Shown here: positions 49,982 through 58,592 of the stretch, piece after piece | How positions within the stretch are numbered: position 1 is the first letter of the stretch | Layout: each line of letters opens with the position of its first letter | From: Bacteroidota bacterium | Lineage (GTDB): Bacteria; Bacteroidota; Bacteroidia; AKYH767-A; 2013-40CM-41-45 | Reading direction: 5' to 3' | NCBI GenBank assembly: GCA_016721305.1 | Contig: JADKIH010000002.1 | Span: 372,001 to 436,000 of the forward strand | Length of the DNA stretch: 64,000 nucleotides | Made by a program: the position numbers and the translations under genes | The notes under the pieces: generated by a model | What the model saw: only the letters and a program-made list of their open reading frames with translations | Told to the model about the DNA's origin: nothing | Database searches by the model: none

Positions 49982-52676
49982 ATGAAGCGAAAAAATATCA
50001 TTGTCATTTCCGCTATTACGCTGACCGTCCTGATTCTGGTTGGGAATTTTTATACACGTAAATACGCCGTACTGCACGCCGACCCTGTTGATGCCATTCC
50101 TCCCGACGCAGCATTTTTCGTTGAAGTAAAAAACGGAATGACCGGCGCACAAAAACTTCTTCAGGCTCCGTTCTTTTCTTCGCTCTGCAAAGACTCTTCC
50201 TTCTCCCGTTTAAAAAACAACATTCGTCTTCTCGACAGTTTATTGCAGGAAAGCGAAATACCGAATAGCATCCGACAAAATCAAATTGTATATATTTCTG
50301 CTCACCCGACGAAAGCCGATGAATTCGACTTTCTTTTCATGACAAATATACCGCGTGGCGAAACGGAAAGAGCCGTCGTTTCGTCAATCATCGATATAGC
50401 AGGTGATGAGTTCGAAGAGAATGTACGCGAATACGAAGACGTGAAACTGCATGAGCTTATTCGTAACCAAAATATCGAATTCATTTTTTCAGTGACGAGC
50501 GGTATTGTAATGATAAGCCGGACTCCATTTCTCGTTGAAGATGCAATTCGTCAGCTTAAAGCAGGAACGTCAATTAAAAAAGCAAAAACATTTACGCGTA
50601 TCAATAAACGAGTTGCTAAAGATGAATACGCAGCTCTCTTCCTGAACTCCTTTGCCATTCATGACATGTTATCGGCATATATTGATCCTTCTCAGACAGG
50701 AATACAAACCGGGCTGACTGATTTTCTTCGTTGGTCACGACTGAGCATTAGTCCGGAAAGCCAGGGAATTCGGTTTGACGGAAACAGTATCGCAGCCGAC
50801 ACAACGAACTTCCTTGCATTTTTTAGAGGACAAAAACCGATTGAGTCACGCATTGCGGCTTATGCGCCTGCAAGAGCAGCTCTTGTAGCAAGCTTCACTT
50901 CCGATCGACTTAATCAAGCCTTGATGCATCTGAGAAGCAACACCGGATTTTCCATCGGACCGGATTTCAGCTTTGAGATCGTCGACAGCTTGTCGCGGAA
51001 ATTCAAAACGAATCTCGACAAGCATATGCAGGGCTTCCGATGAATTTGCCGTAGTAATAACAGAACCTGCTTCGACCTCGCTTGAGAACAATTTGTACGC
51101 TTATGTAAAATCGCGCAAAATATCTGAGGCACTTGCACAATTGCAGGAATTACAGATTTCCTCGAAAGGAAAATCGTTGGAAAAGTATCGGCAACACACT
51201 GTAGGCAACATTAACATTCCTGCTTTGGCTCCACTCTACTTTGGCAAAATGTTTATCGATTTGCAAAACACATGGTACACGAATGTAAACGACTACATCG
51301 TTTTCGCCAACAGTAATTCCGGACTGAAGAATCTCATCGACGACATAGAAGAAAAACGAACGCTCGACAAAGAAAGCGACTTTAAGCGAAACGCAAACTC
51401 CACTTCATTCAGCGGCAATATCAACTTTTACTTTAGCATGAAACGAGGAGAAAACATACTCCGCTCATTTTCGAATGAGAATATTTCATCAATGATTACA
51501 GGCGAAGGCATTTTCCAAAAAACTATTCAATCGCTATCGGCAAGCATTCAATGCACGAATGAAATTTGTCCGACAAAATTACATATCGACTTTTCATCCG
51601 ATCACAAATCGGAGGTTCATTTGCTTTGGTCCGCACAGCTTGACACTACGATCAGCACTGCACCTTGTGTGATTAATACCGGCACGAATGAATATCTGGC
51701 AGTACAAGACGCTCGCAACGATCTGTATTTGTTCGACGAATCCGGCAAAACACTTTGGAAGAAAAACATAGGTGCTCCGTTACTTAGTACTATTCACGCC
51801 ATCGATCAATATCACAATGGAGAATCGCAGCTCGTATTCAACACCTCCGAACGATTGTTTATGATTGACATAAATGGTGACTCGGTAAATAACTTCCCGG
51901 TAAAATTGCCTGTATCGACGACCTCTTCATGCATCATAGCTCATACCGGTTCTCAGTCAAGCGACCAGATTTTTATCTGGTGCGGCAATGGCATCATTTA
52001 CGCCTACGAAAGTTCAGGTAAACCGGTAAACAGTTAGCTGTTCAATCAATTTATCAGTGAACTTCAGACACCTCCAATGCCGTTTACATTTAATAAGCAG
52101 TTACACTTCCTACTCACAACCGGAAATTCTGCTGCTATTTGCGATAGCAAGGGAAAGATGAGTCCGATAAAAGGTGTTGATTTTTCATTCACGAAATCAG
52201 AAATTCTGTATTCAGATTCAGGCAAGACCGTCAGATTTGTATTCATTTCCGACGACGGAAGCATGCAAATGGTGAATGCATCGGCACCATCGGTTAAGCT
52301 TCCTGTTATGCAGAATTATAGCGTTAGCGATTTAGTAAGTTTAAGCAGTAATGTTTCGGGCGACAATCTCATCATAAGCAGAAACGATTCACTTCTCAAG
52401 ATTAGCGATGACTTGCAGACTGAGGATTTTCTCCTATTCAAAAAAGGATTATCGACGTATCAGTTAAAAAAGGCTATAAACAAAACAGATAAAATCGCGA
52501 TGACCGATACACTGGCTACGCAATTTTATCTGCTTACGTCTGACGGAACTCCTGAGGAAGGATTCCCGGTAAAAGGTTGTTCTGATTTTTCCGTGACTAT
52601 GGATGATGAGTTAAGCGGAAGCGGAAAAATTTTTATTTCCGATAATCAACAAACCATCTTTGTGTACGGATTGTGA
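49982..52676 (+). CDS. Large anchored extracytoplasmic protein with propeller-like C-terminal half (frameshift plus nonsense codon)
   Basis: Restored, one protein of about 898 residues. An N-terminal helix (7-24) anchors it. The first half begins PPDAAFFVEVKNG, a DUF3352-like opening, and has no motif I know. The second half (about 560-890) has short beta repeats such as NDLYLFDESGKTLWKKNIGAP and NTSERLFMIDINGDSVNNFP that resemble PQQ-type propeller blades. Two defects: an extra G at 51031-51033 shifts the frame, and a TAG at 52035-52037 interrupts an otherwise continuous frame where Trp (TGG) fits. Function unknown; a protein-protein or ligand-binding surface role is plausible. Confidence 0.75.
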
Positions 52677-52689
52677 GAGCACTCAATTA

Positions 52690-53169
52690 TTATTGAGCAC
52701 CGCCATCATTTTTCTTCAGGTATTCGTAAACTGCTCCTGCTTCTCCTTCTGTCAGATTCATATTGATCATCTGCGTTGTATATTTCTTCAGAAGAGCTTG
52801 GGCCATAGAATCCTTTTGAGTCATTTCCATTGGATTGAGAATTTGATTCATAATCCATTCCGGACGGCGAATTTTTGTAATCCCAAGCAAGCCGGGACCG
52901 ATTGCACGTTCAGCGGTGAGCTTGTGACAACTGGTACATTTGGTTTCGAAGACCTTTTGTCCGCTATCGACTCGCTGAGTTACATCGGCCGTTCCAATTG
53001 CATATTCAGTAATGGGCCCAACACCCTTACCATCGTAGTACTTATTGAAAGCATCTTCGGCAGGGGCCTGACTTTGTTCGGTTCCGCTAGAGCATCCATA
53101 TAGGCTAAAAACGGCCAGAAGAGCGCCAATGGCAAGCTTCGGGAAGGCATTTTGTTTCACTTTTATCAT
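52690..53169 (-). CDS. Lipoprotein c-type cytochrome
   Basis: 159 residues from the ATG at 53169; an upstream in-frame start exists but would precede the signal peptide. The signal peptide ends in a lipobox (LYGC, Cys near residue 21). The haem-binding motif CTSCHK is at about residue 78, and a Met in the C-terminal half (TQMINMNL) is a likely axial ligand. It should be a membrane-anchored monohaem cytochrome in the periplasm. The next gene is convergent and ends 13 bp away. Confidence 0.9.
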   Translation of the reverse strand: MIKVKQNAFPKLAIGALLAVFSLYGCSSGTEQSQAPAEDAFNKYYDGKGVGPITEYAIGTADVTQRVDSGQKVFETKCTSCHKLTAERAIGPGLLGITKIRRPEWIMNQILNPMEMTQKDSMAQALLKKYTTQMINMNLTEGEAGAVYEYLKKNDGGAQ

Positions 53170-53468
53170 AAGTTCATGTGTATTTGCCCACAAATTTGGC
53201 AGAAAGTTCTAAAAATCCAATGCTTATTTCAATAAAAATTCTATATTTGATATTGAAATTTTATTCGGAATGGACTTCAATACACGCAGTTAAAGTTCTC
53301 TTGATAAAATCCAAGTGAAATTCCATTACGTTTAGAATTTTGTTCAGTTCGCACACCACACACTCATCTTTTCACAAAGAGTAAAAGTTTATTCTACCCT
53401 ATTTATCCTGAACACTTCATTTAAGTGTTTTGATAATATTTTTTAACAGCCTTCCAGACGCTAATGTT

Positions 53469-56282
53469 ATGTCAAAAAAGGTCTTTAGTGTATACTCGAA
53501 AATTCTTTTAGGCTTTGGAATAGCCATTGCCGGTCTTTGCTATTTTCTACTCTCCACATATATCAATTCCTCCAAGAGTATTTCTGACAGTCGAAAGATT
53601 GAAATGGAATTGCGCGTAATGCGCTCAGCTGAACGATTACTGGATGATATGCAGGATATCGAGACTGCTTATAGGGGATATGCAATTACCGGAAAACAAC
53701 TTTACCTTGCTCCTGCTGAAACTGCTTTTAAGCGAACTTCAAGCGATTTATGGGAACTTCTTTACAGTACGGCTTCCGATTCGACTCAAAAATCAATTTC
53801 ACATTCACTCGTCTCCGATATCAGCAATAAAATAATTTTCGCCAGAACGGTGATAAAACTACGTGATGAGAATAATGCAACAGAGGCCTTTAACCTCATT
53901 TCTTCAGACAAAGGAAATTATTATATGCAGAATATTCGCTTCAAGATCGATTCACTTGAGAAAATCGGCAGAGTAATTCTAAATGCATCGAATTTAAGAA
54001 AGCACAAATTGCCACTAACAACAAAATTCATTATCTGGAACTGCAATCATCATCTTTTCGATTCTCGCAATAATTTTCGGTTTAGCTAACAGAGATGTTT
54101 ATCTTCAAAACAAATCTGCCAATGAACTTCGATTAGAAGAAGAAAAGACACGAGACCTTTACAATATGGCTCCTGTGGGTTATCTCTCAATTGACACAGA
54201 AGGAAATATCATTCAAATAAACACAACAGCTCTGCAATGGCTCGGGCTAAGCTATGAAGATGTTATAGAGAAAAAGAAGCTGTTCGACCTTGTCAGAATT
54301 GATAAAGAAAAATTTCGCCGCTGAATTTAATTTCTGAGACACCATGGTCGGCCGAAGGATTTCTGAAAAGTTTAACGGATAACGATTTTTACGTAGGGAT
54401 AAGTGGCTCGACAAAGTATGACAATAAAGGAAACTTCACAGAATGCCGAATTGTCTTTACGGATTTAAGAGAGCGAAAGAAAGCTGAGGAACAGTTAGTT
54501 TATCTGGCCCGATTAATAGACAATACAAATGATTCCATCATATCGGCCGACCAGAATCTGATTATCCGAAGCTGGAACAAAGGTGCAGAGAAAATGTATG
54601 GATTCTCATCGTCTGAAGTCATCGGAAAGTCTTATCAACAAGTTCTAAGAATCGATGTTGATGAAAACGTCGTCACAAGGGTTATGGAACAAGTGCTTAA
54701 AAACGGAAATTGGACCGCCGAAGTCAAGCATTTCAAAAAAGACGGGACTCCGATTTACATTGAAAACTCGGTGACAGTATTCAACAAAGTAAATGAAGAC
54801 AATTTTCTTCTTGTTACCATCAACCAGGACATCACCGAGAGAAAGATTGTGCAGAAAAAACTAAAGATACTTAATAGTGATCTGATCAATCAGGTTGAAC
54901 AAAAAACGAATGAGATCACGGATATATTTAGCAGGATTTCCGATTGCTTTGTTTCCCTCGACAAAGAAGGCCACATCATTTACATCAATCAAGCGGCGGA
55001 AGAATTTATCGGCCTTCCGAAGCCTCAGCTCCTTGGCGCTAAGTTAATGGACTTGTTTGGCACAGGTATCGAAACGCCTCTGAGTTCCCGACTACGATAT
55101 GCCATAGAGAATGAAAGTTATTCGGAGTTTGAAGAGCAGGCTTTTAAAAGCAAACGCTGGGTATCATTGAAAGTATATCCTTCGCCAAATTCAACTTCGA
55201 TTTTCTTTCTGGACATAAGTGAGCGCAAAAAAAATGAGTTCGCTTTACAGGAGAACGAGAAAAAATACCGTTTACTGTTTGAGAATAATCCGATTCCCAT
55301 GTGGGTGCTCGACATTAACACACGACTAATAATTGATGTAAACGAAGCGGCGATTCAGAATTATGGCTATACACGTGAAGAGTTTATCGGAAAGAGCGCA
55401 TTTGAATTACGTGACGAAAACGAAAGACATCGCTTCAACAAAATTATGAAGCCCGGCGATTCAGAAAACTCTTCTACCGGTCATTGGCTACACAAAAGAA
55501 AAGACGGTAGTACGATTGTGGTGGAAATTATGGCTTACACTCTTTTCTACGACAACAGACCTTGCAGGCTTATTCTAGCCAACGACGTGACAGAAAAAAT
55601 AAAAGCACAGCATGAAATAGAATCGTCGCGGGATCAACTCCGGCAATTATCCGGTTATCTGGAAAAAGTAAGAGAAGAAGAACGCACAACGATTGCACGC
55701 GAGATTCATGATGAACTCGGACAACAATTAACCGGATTGAAAATTGACTTATCATGGTTTGCGAAACGAATCGATCAGACCGATCGTCAGAAAACGCAGA
55801 AAGTAGCCGAGATGATGTCGTTGATTGACGAGACTGTGAAGACAGTGAGAAAGATAGCATCCGAATTACGTCCTGGTATCTTAGATGATTTGGGATTAAT
55901 CGCAGCCCTTGACTGGCAGAGTAAAGAATTTGAAAAACGAACCGGTGTTATTTGCCGTTTCAACCATGATTTTTCTGATAAAAGCTTTGATAAAAATACG
56001 GCAACGGGTATTTTCCGAATTTATCAGGAAGCCCTTACCAATGTAGCCCGCCATGCCGGTGCTACAGAGGTTGAATCTTTTTTAACATTAATTGATCAGG
56101 ATTGCATAGAATTTACTATCATCGACAACGGAAAAGGCATGGGAAATGACCTCTCGCCGAAGAAGACGCTTGGACTTATTGGCATGAAAGAACGTGCACT
56201 GATGATGCGCGGATCTTTACACATCGACAGCCATGAAGGAAAAGGCACAAAAATTAATTTGAAAGTACCAATCGAAAATTGA
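53469..56282 (+). CDS. CHASE3-PAS sensor histidine kinase, NarX/DegS class (three frameshifts)
   Basis: Restored, about 938 residues. Helix 1 (about 8-28), a CHASE3 sensor (about 35-175) and helix 2 (GTAIIIFSILAIIFGLANR) are followed by four PAS domains: MAPVGYLSIDTEGNI, NDSIISADQNLIIRSW, ISDCFVSLDKEGHIIYIN and NNPIPMWVLDINTRL. Next come HisKA_3 with the phosphoacceptor His in IAREIHDELGQQLTG, and a HATPase domain with IYQEALTNVARHAGA and DNGKGMG. Missing A residues at 53999-54001, 54023-54026 and 54308-54312 break it. Start ATG 53469 (MSKKVFSVYS). It should phosphorylate the NarL-type regulator 11 bp downstream. Confidence 0.88.
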
Positions 56283-56293
56283 AACCCTAACAT

Positions 56294-57046
56294 ATGAATA
56301 TATTACTTGCCGATGATCATTTCGTTGTACGAAGAGGACTGAGAGATATTTTGCAGGAAGAATTTCCTTCAGCACAATTCGAAGAAGTGTCGGATGGTCA
56401 TGAACTGGTGAAGAAAATCCGCTCCGCAGCATACGACATAGTTATATCCGATCTTTCCATGCCCGGTAAAAACGGACTGGAAGCTTTGAAAATTATCAAA
56501 TCGGAATTTCCGACTATCCCTGTACTTATTCTGAGCATTCACCCTGAAGAGCTCTATGCCATTCGCGTGCTCAAAGCAGGTGCCAGCGGGTATATGACTA
56601 AAGAAAGTGCGCCTGAAGAGCTGGTAAAGGCTGTGAAGCTTATCATGAACGGGCGGAAGTATATGACTCCCTCTCTGGCGGAGAAAATGGTTTCAAAATT
56701 AGATGGCGACTTCAGCAAATTGCCTCACGAATTACTTTCCGACCGCGAGTTAGATGTTTTAAAAATGATCGCCAGCGGAAAAACCGTTTCCGAAATCGCT
56801 GCCGAATTATCACTCAGCGTAAATACCATCAGCACCTATCGTGCACGTGTTCTCGAGAAAATGAATCTCCGCTCAAATTCGGAATTGACGCATTATGCGA
56901 TTTCGAATGAGTTGGTGTACAGGCGGTTGCGGGGGTTGCAAGCCGACGGGTTGCGGGTTGCGGGTTGCAGGTTGAATGAGTTGAAGGTTAGTTCGGGCTA
57001 TTCAGCCGACGAGTTGCGAGTTGCGGGGCGGAATACGGATTTTTAG
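56294..57046 (+). CDS. NarL/LuxR-type response regulator with repeat-derived C-terminal tail
   Basis: 250 residues. The receiver domain (1-120) has the acidic pair in LLADDHF, the phosphoacceptor Asp in VISDLSMPG and the Lys in TKESAP. A LuxR-type HTH (about 140-205, DRELDVLKMIASGKTVSEIA) ends in NELVYRRL. Typical family members stop about here. This one continues for about 40 residues (LRVAGCRLNELK and ELRVAG) encoded by a degenerate GGGTTGC array at 56928-57035. It starts 11 bp after the kinase gene, its likely partner. Confidence 0.93.
   Translation: MNILLADDHFVVRRGLRDILQEEFPSAQFEEVSDGHELVKKIRSAAYDIVISDLSMPGKNGLEALKIIKSEFPTIPVLILSIHPEELYAIRVLKAGASGYMTKESAPEELVKAVKLIMNGRKYMTPSLAEKMVSKLDGDFSKLPHELLSDRELDVLKMIASGKTVSEIAAELSLSVNTISTYRARVLEKMNLRSNSELTHYAISNELVYRRLRGLQADGLRVAGCRLNELKVSSGYSADELRVAGRNTDF
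56928..57035. repeat. Degenerate GGGTTGC array inside the regulator gene
   Basis: GGGTTGC-like units are scattered from 56928 to 56972, and again at 57009-57028 (GAGTTGCGAGTTGCGG), separated by unrelated sequence. They share the unit of the arrays at 21564 and 41751 but are interrupted. They lie within the open frame of the response regulator. Confidence 0.7.
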
Positions 57047-57071
57047 AATTGAAGCGTGCACAAGATTTTTT

Positions 57072-57091
57072 CTGGATATATAAATATCCAA
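57072..57091. other. Short A/T hairpin downstream of the regulator
   Basis: TGGATAT and ATATCCA pair across a 4-nt loop, 25 bp after the regulator stop codon. There is only a weak T-run behind it, so its use as a terminator is uncertain. Confidence 0.4.
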
Positions 57092-57121
57092 GTAGTCTTT
57101 TCATTCCAAACCACAAGTCAA

Positions 57122-57164
57122 CTTACTACTTACTACTTACTACTTACTAATTTCTAATTTCTCC
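57122..57164. repeat. Heptamer array CTTACTA
   Basis: Four CTTACTA units are followed by two ATTTCTA/ATTTCTC units in the same phase. It lies between the NarL-type regulator and the orphan receiver. No inverted arm is visible. Confidence 0.8.
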
Positions 57165-57242
57165 ACCCGCCACCGCTCTGTAGTACTTTCTACTACAAAC
57201 CTGTAGTCCAAATTACCACGGCTATATGGTCATATTACCTAT

Positions 57243-57661
57243 ATGGATTGGCAGGCCATGAAAGTACCTTGCAACATGGCTGTAAAGCATTCAGGTTTAA
57301 GAATTCTTGTTGTTGAAGATTCTTTACTCATCGTAAAGCGTATATGGGGAATGGTGAGTGAGCTTGAAGGTGTAACACTCATGACTCTTGCGAAGGATGG
57401 ATTCGAAGCTTTGTTATTGTCGTCGCAAATTCAGCATGACGTAATTTTGCTCGATATAAAAATTCCCGGCAAAAGTGGAATGGATGTACTTCCGGAGCTG
57501 AGAAAAAGTACGAAGGCAACGATTGTGATGTTGACAAACTACTCCGACAACTATTACAGAAATCTTTGTATGGAATTAGGTGCAGACTTTTCCTCGATAA
57601 ATCAAACGATTTTGAGAGGATAAACGACATACTAAGTGAGATTCAAAAAAAAGCAGCATGA
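57243..57661 (+). CDS. Stand-alone receiver-domain protein (frameshifted near its end)
   Basis: A single CheY-like receiver of about 139 residues. The acidic residues are in LVVEDS, the phosphoacceptor Asp in VILLDIKIPGKSG, and Thr and Lys near the end. The frame as given ends at 57623. Adding one T in the run at 57588-57591 restores GADFFLDKSNDFERINDIL, including the conserved Lys, and moves the stop to 57659-57661. Starts at 57243, 57258 and 57276 are all possible. No output domain, so it may relay phosphate from the kinase upstream. Confidence 0.85.
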
Positions 57662-57874
57662 TTGTCATGGTTGTGACTACAACATTTGGTAACAGTTTAC
57701 CACAGTAAGATGTATTAAGCAACTATTTGTTCTTCATGGGTTTTAACACAACTTTACATAGTAATTGAGAGTATAAAAATTGTGAAATCTAAAACGAAAT
57801 ATCTAATAAATAAAAACTAGTGTTAGGGTGATGCAGGTTTGTGTGTGCCTGCATGTGTGTGTGAAGTTCAATAG

Positions 57875-57894
57875 CCCCATCCTTCGGGATGGGG
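57875..57894. other. CCCCATCC-UUCG-GGATGGGG hairpin
   Basis: A perfect 8-bp stem, six of its pairs G-C, is closed by TTCG, an exceptionally stable tetraloop in RNA. No T-run follows, so it is not a classical terminator. It could be a stability element or part of a small RNA. Confidence 0.6.
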
Positions 57895-57926
57895 TGGTTG
57901 GACTGATTTCGTTTTAGGGCCTAGGT

Positions 57927-58010
57927 AATTAAGAATTAAGAATTAAGAATTAAGAATTTAGAATTTAGAATTTAGAATTTAGAATTTAGAATTTAGAATT
58001 TAGAATTTAG
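57927..58010. repeat. Twelve-unit heptamer array AATTAAG x4, AATTTAG x8
   Basis: Four AATTAAG units (57927-57954) are followed without a gap by eight AATTTAG units (57955-58010). The sharp switch between two pure blocks differing by one base suggests recent expansion of each variant. No inverted arm. Confidence 0.92.
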
Positions 58011-58042
58011 AATTACGGAAATGTTTCGAGAGGGTTTATTTC

Positions 58043-58080
58043 CCGCAGATTTCGCAGAAATTAGCAGAAAGCGCAGAAAT
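58043..58080. repeat. GCAGA-type imperfect repeat
   Basis: CGCAGATTTCGCAGAAATTAG and AGAAAGCGCAGAAATG contain four CGCAGA/AGCAGA cores at 9- to 10-bp spacing. It is a weaker repeat than the heptamer arrays. Confidence 0.5.
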
Positions 58081-58187
58081 GTTTCTTGAATGGCCTAAAG
58101 AAGGATTGGGTGATTTGGCTTAGCGCTTTTTAATACAGAACCGTTCACTGTCTAACCGATCACCGTTTACAAAAAACTTCCAAGCAA

Positions 58188-58580
58188 CTATCCAACTACA
58201 TAATAAGGCACATCATCGTGCGATACGGAATCTTTTTGTTGCCAGTAAGCGAGTGTAACTACGTGTCCGTCTTTGGTGCGGAGTAGTCTTCCAAAAATGT
58301 AATTAGTGGGATTGAATCGAACATCGGTAACACCGACGGTAAAAGTATTCGGGCCTTCGACTACGGGCTCCGGTGCGGGTGCAGGAGCGCCTTCAACAGG
58401 AGCTGCAGCGGGTTTAGCTGCTGTCTTTGGGGGCGGACTCTTTACAACGACAACGGTAAAATTATTCGCCTCCAGTAAATCTTTCAAAAAAGCTACGCGC
58501 TCAGGTGATGCATTCTTTTCTGCGATGCCACATTTTACACCGTCGAGATCTTCAAATAAATGATTCTGATTGATTGCCAT
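58188..58580 (-). CDS. Small protein of unknown function next to nuoN
   Basis: 130 residues without signal peptide or membrane segment. The N-terminal half (1-48) is mixed alpha/beta. An Ala/Pro-rich linker (about 50-75) joins it to a beta-rich C-terminal half (about 76-130) with VGVTDVRFNPTNYIFGRLL. No Cys cluster or known motif. It starts 12 bp after the nuoN stop on the same strand and so probably belongs to the complex I operon, but a role there is only inferred. Confidence 0.72.
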   Translation of the reverse strand: MAINQNHLFEDLDGVKCGIAEKNASPERVAFLKDLLEANNFTVVVVKSPPPKTAAKPAAAPVEGAPAPAPEPVVEGPNTFTVGVTDVRFNPTNYIFGRLLRTKDGHVVTLAYWQQKDSVSHDDVPYYVVG

Positions 58581-58592
58581 ATTGAGCTTCCT

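Larger units (their letters stand above)
57662..58187. other. 526-bp intergenic region with hairpin and repeats
   Basis: No gene is visible. From left to right it holds an A/T-rich stretch, a GT-rich tract (57837-57864), a strong UUCG hairpin (57875-57894), a 12-unit heptamer array (57927-58010), and a GCAGA-type repeat (about 58043-58080). It separates the receiver (plus) from the end of the small gene before nuoN (minus), so it is a convergent gap. Confidence 0.7.

Noticed and set aside
31714..52037. TAG recoded as a sense codon
   Set aside because: Several genes here end normally at TAG (for example lnt, lpd and hemH), and one of the three internal stops is TAA. Single sequence errors explain them better.
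21564..58010. CRISPR arrays
   Set aside because: The repeats are 7-8 bp without unique spacers of constant length, and no cas gene is in the window.
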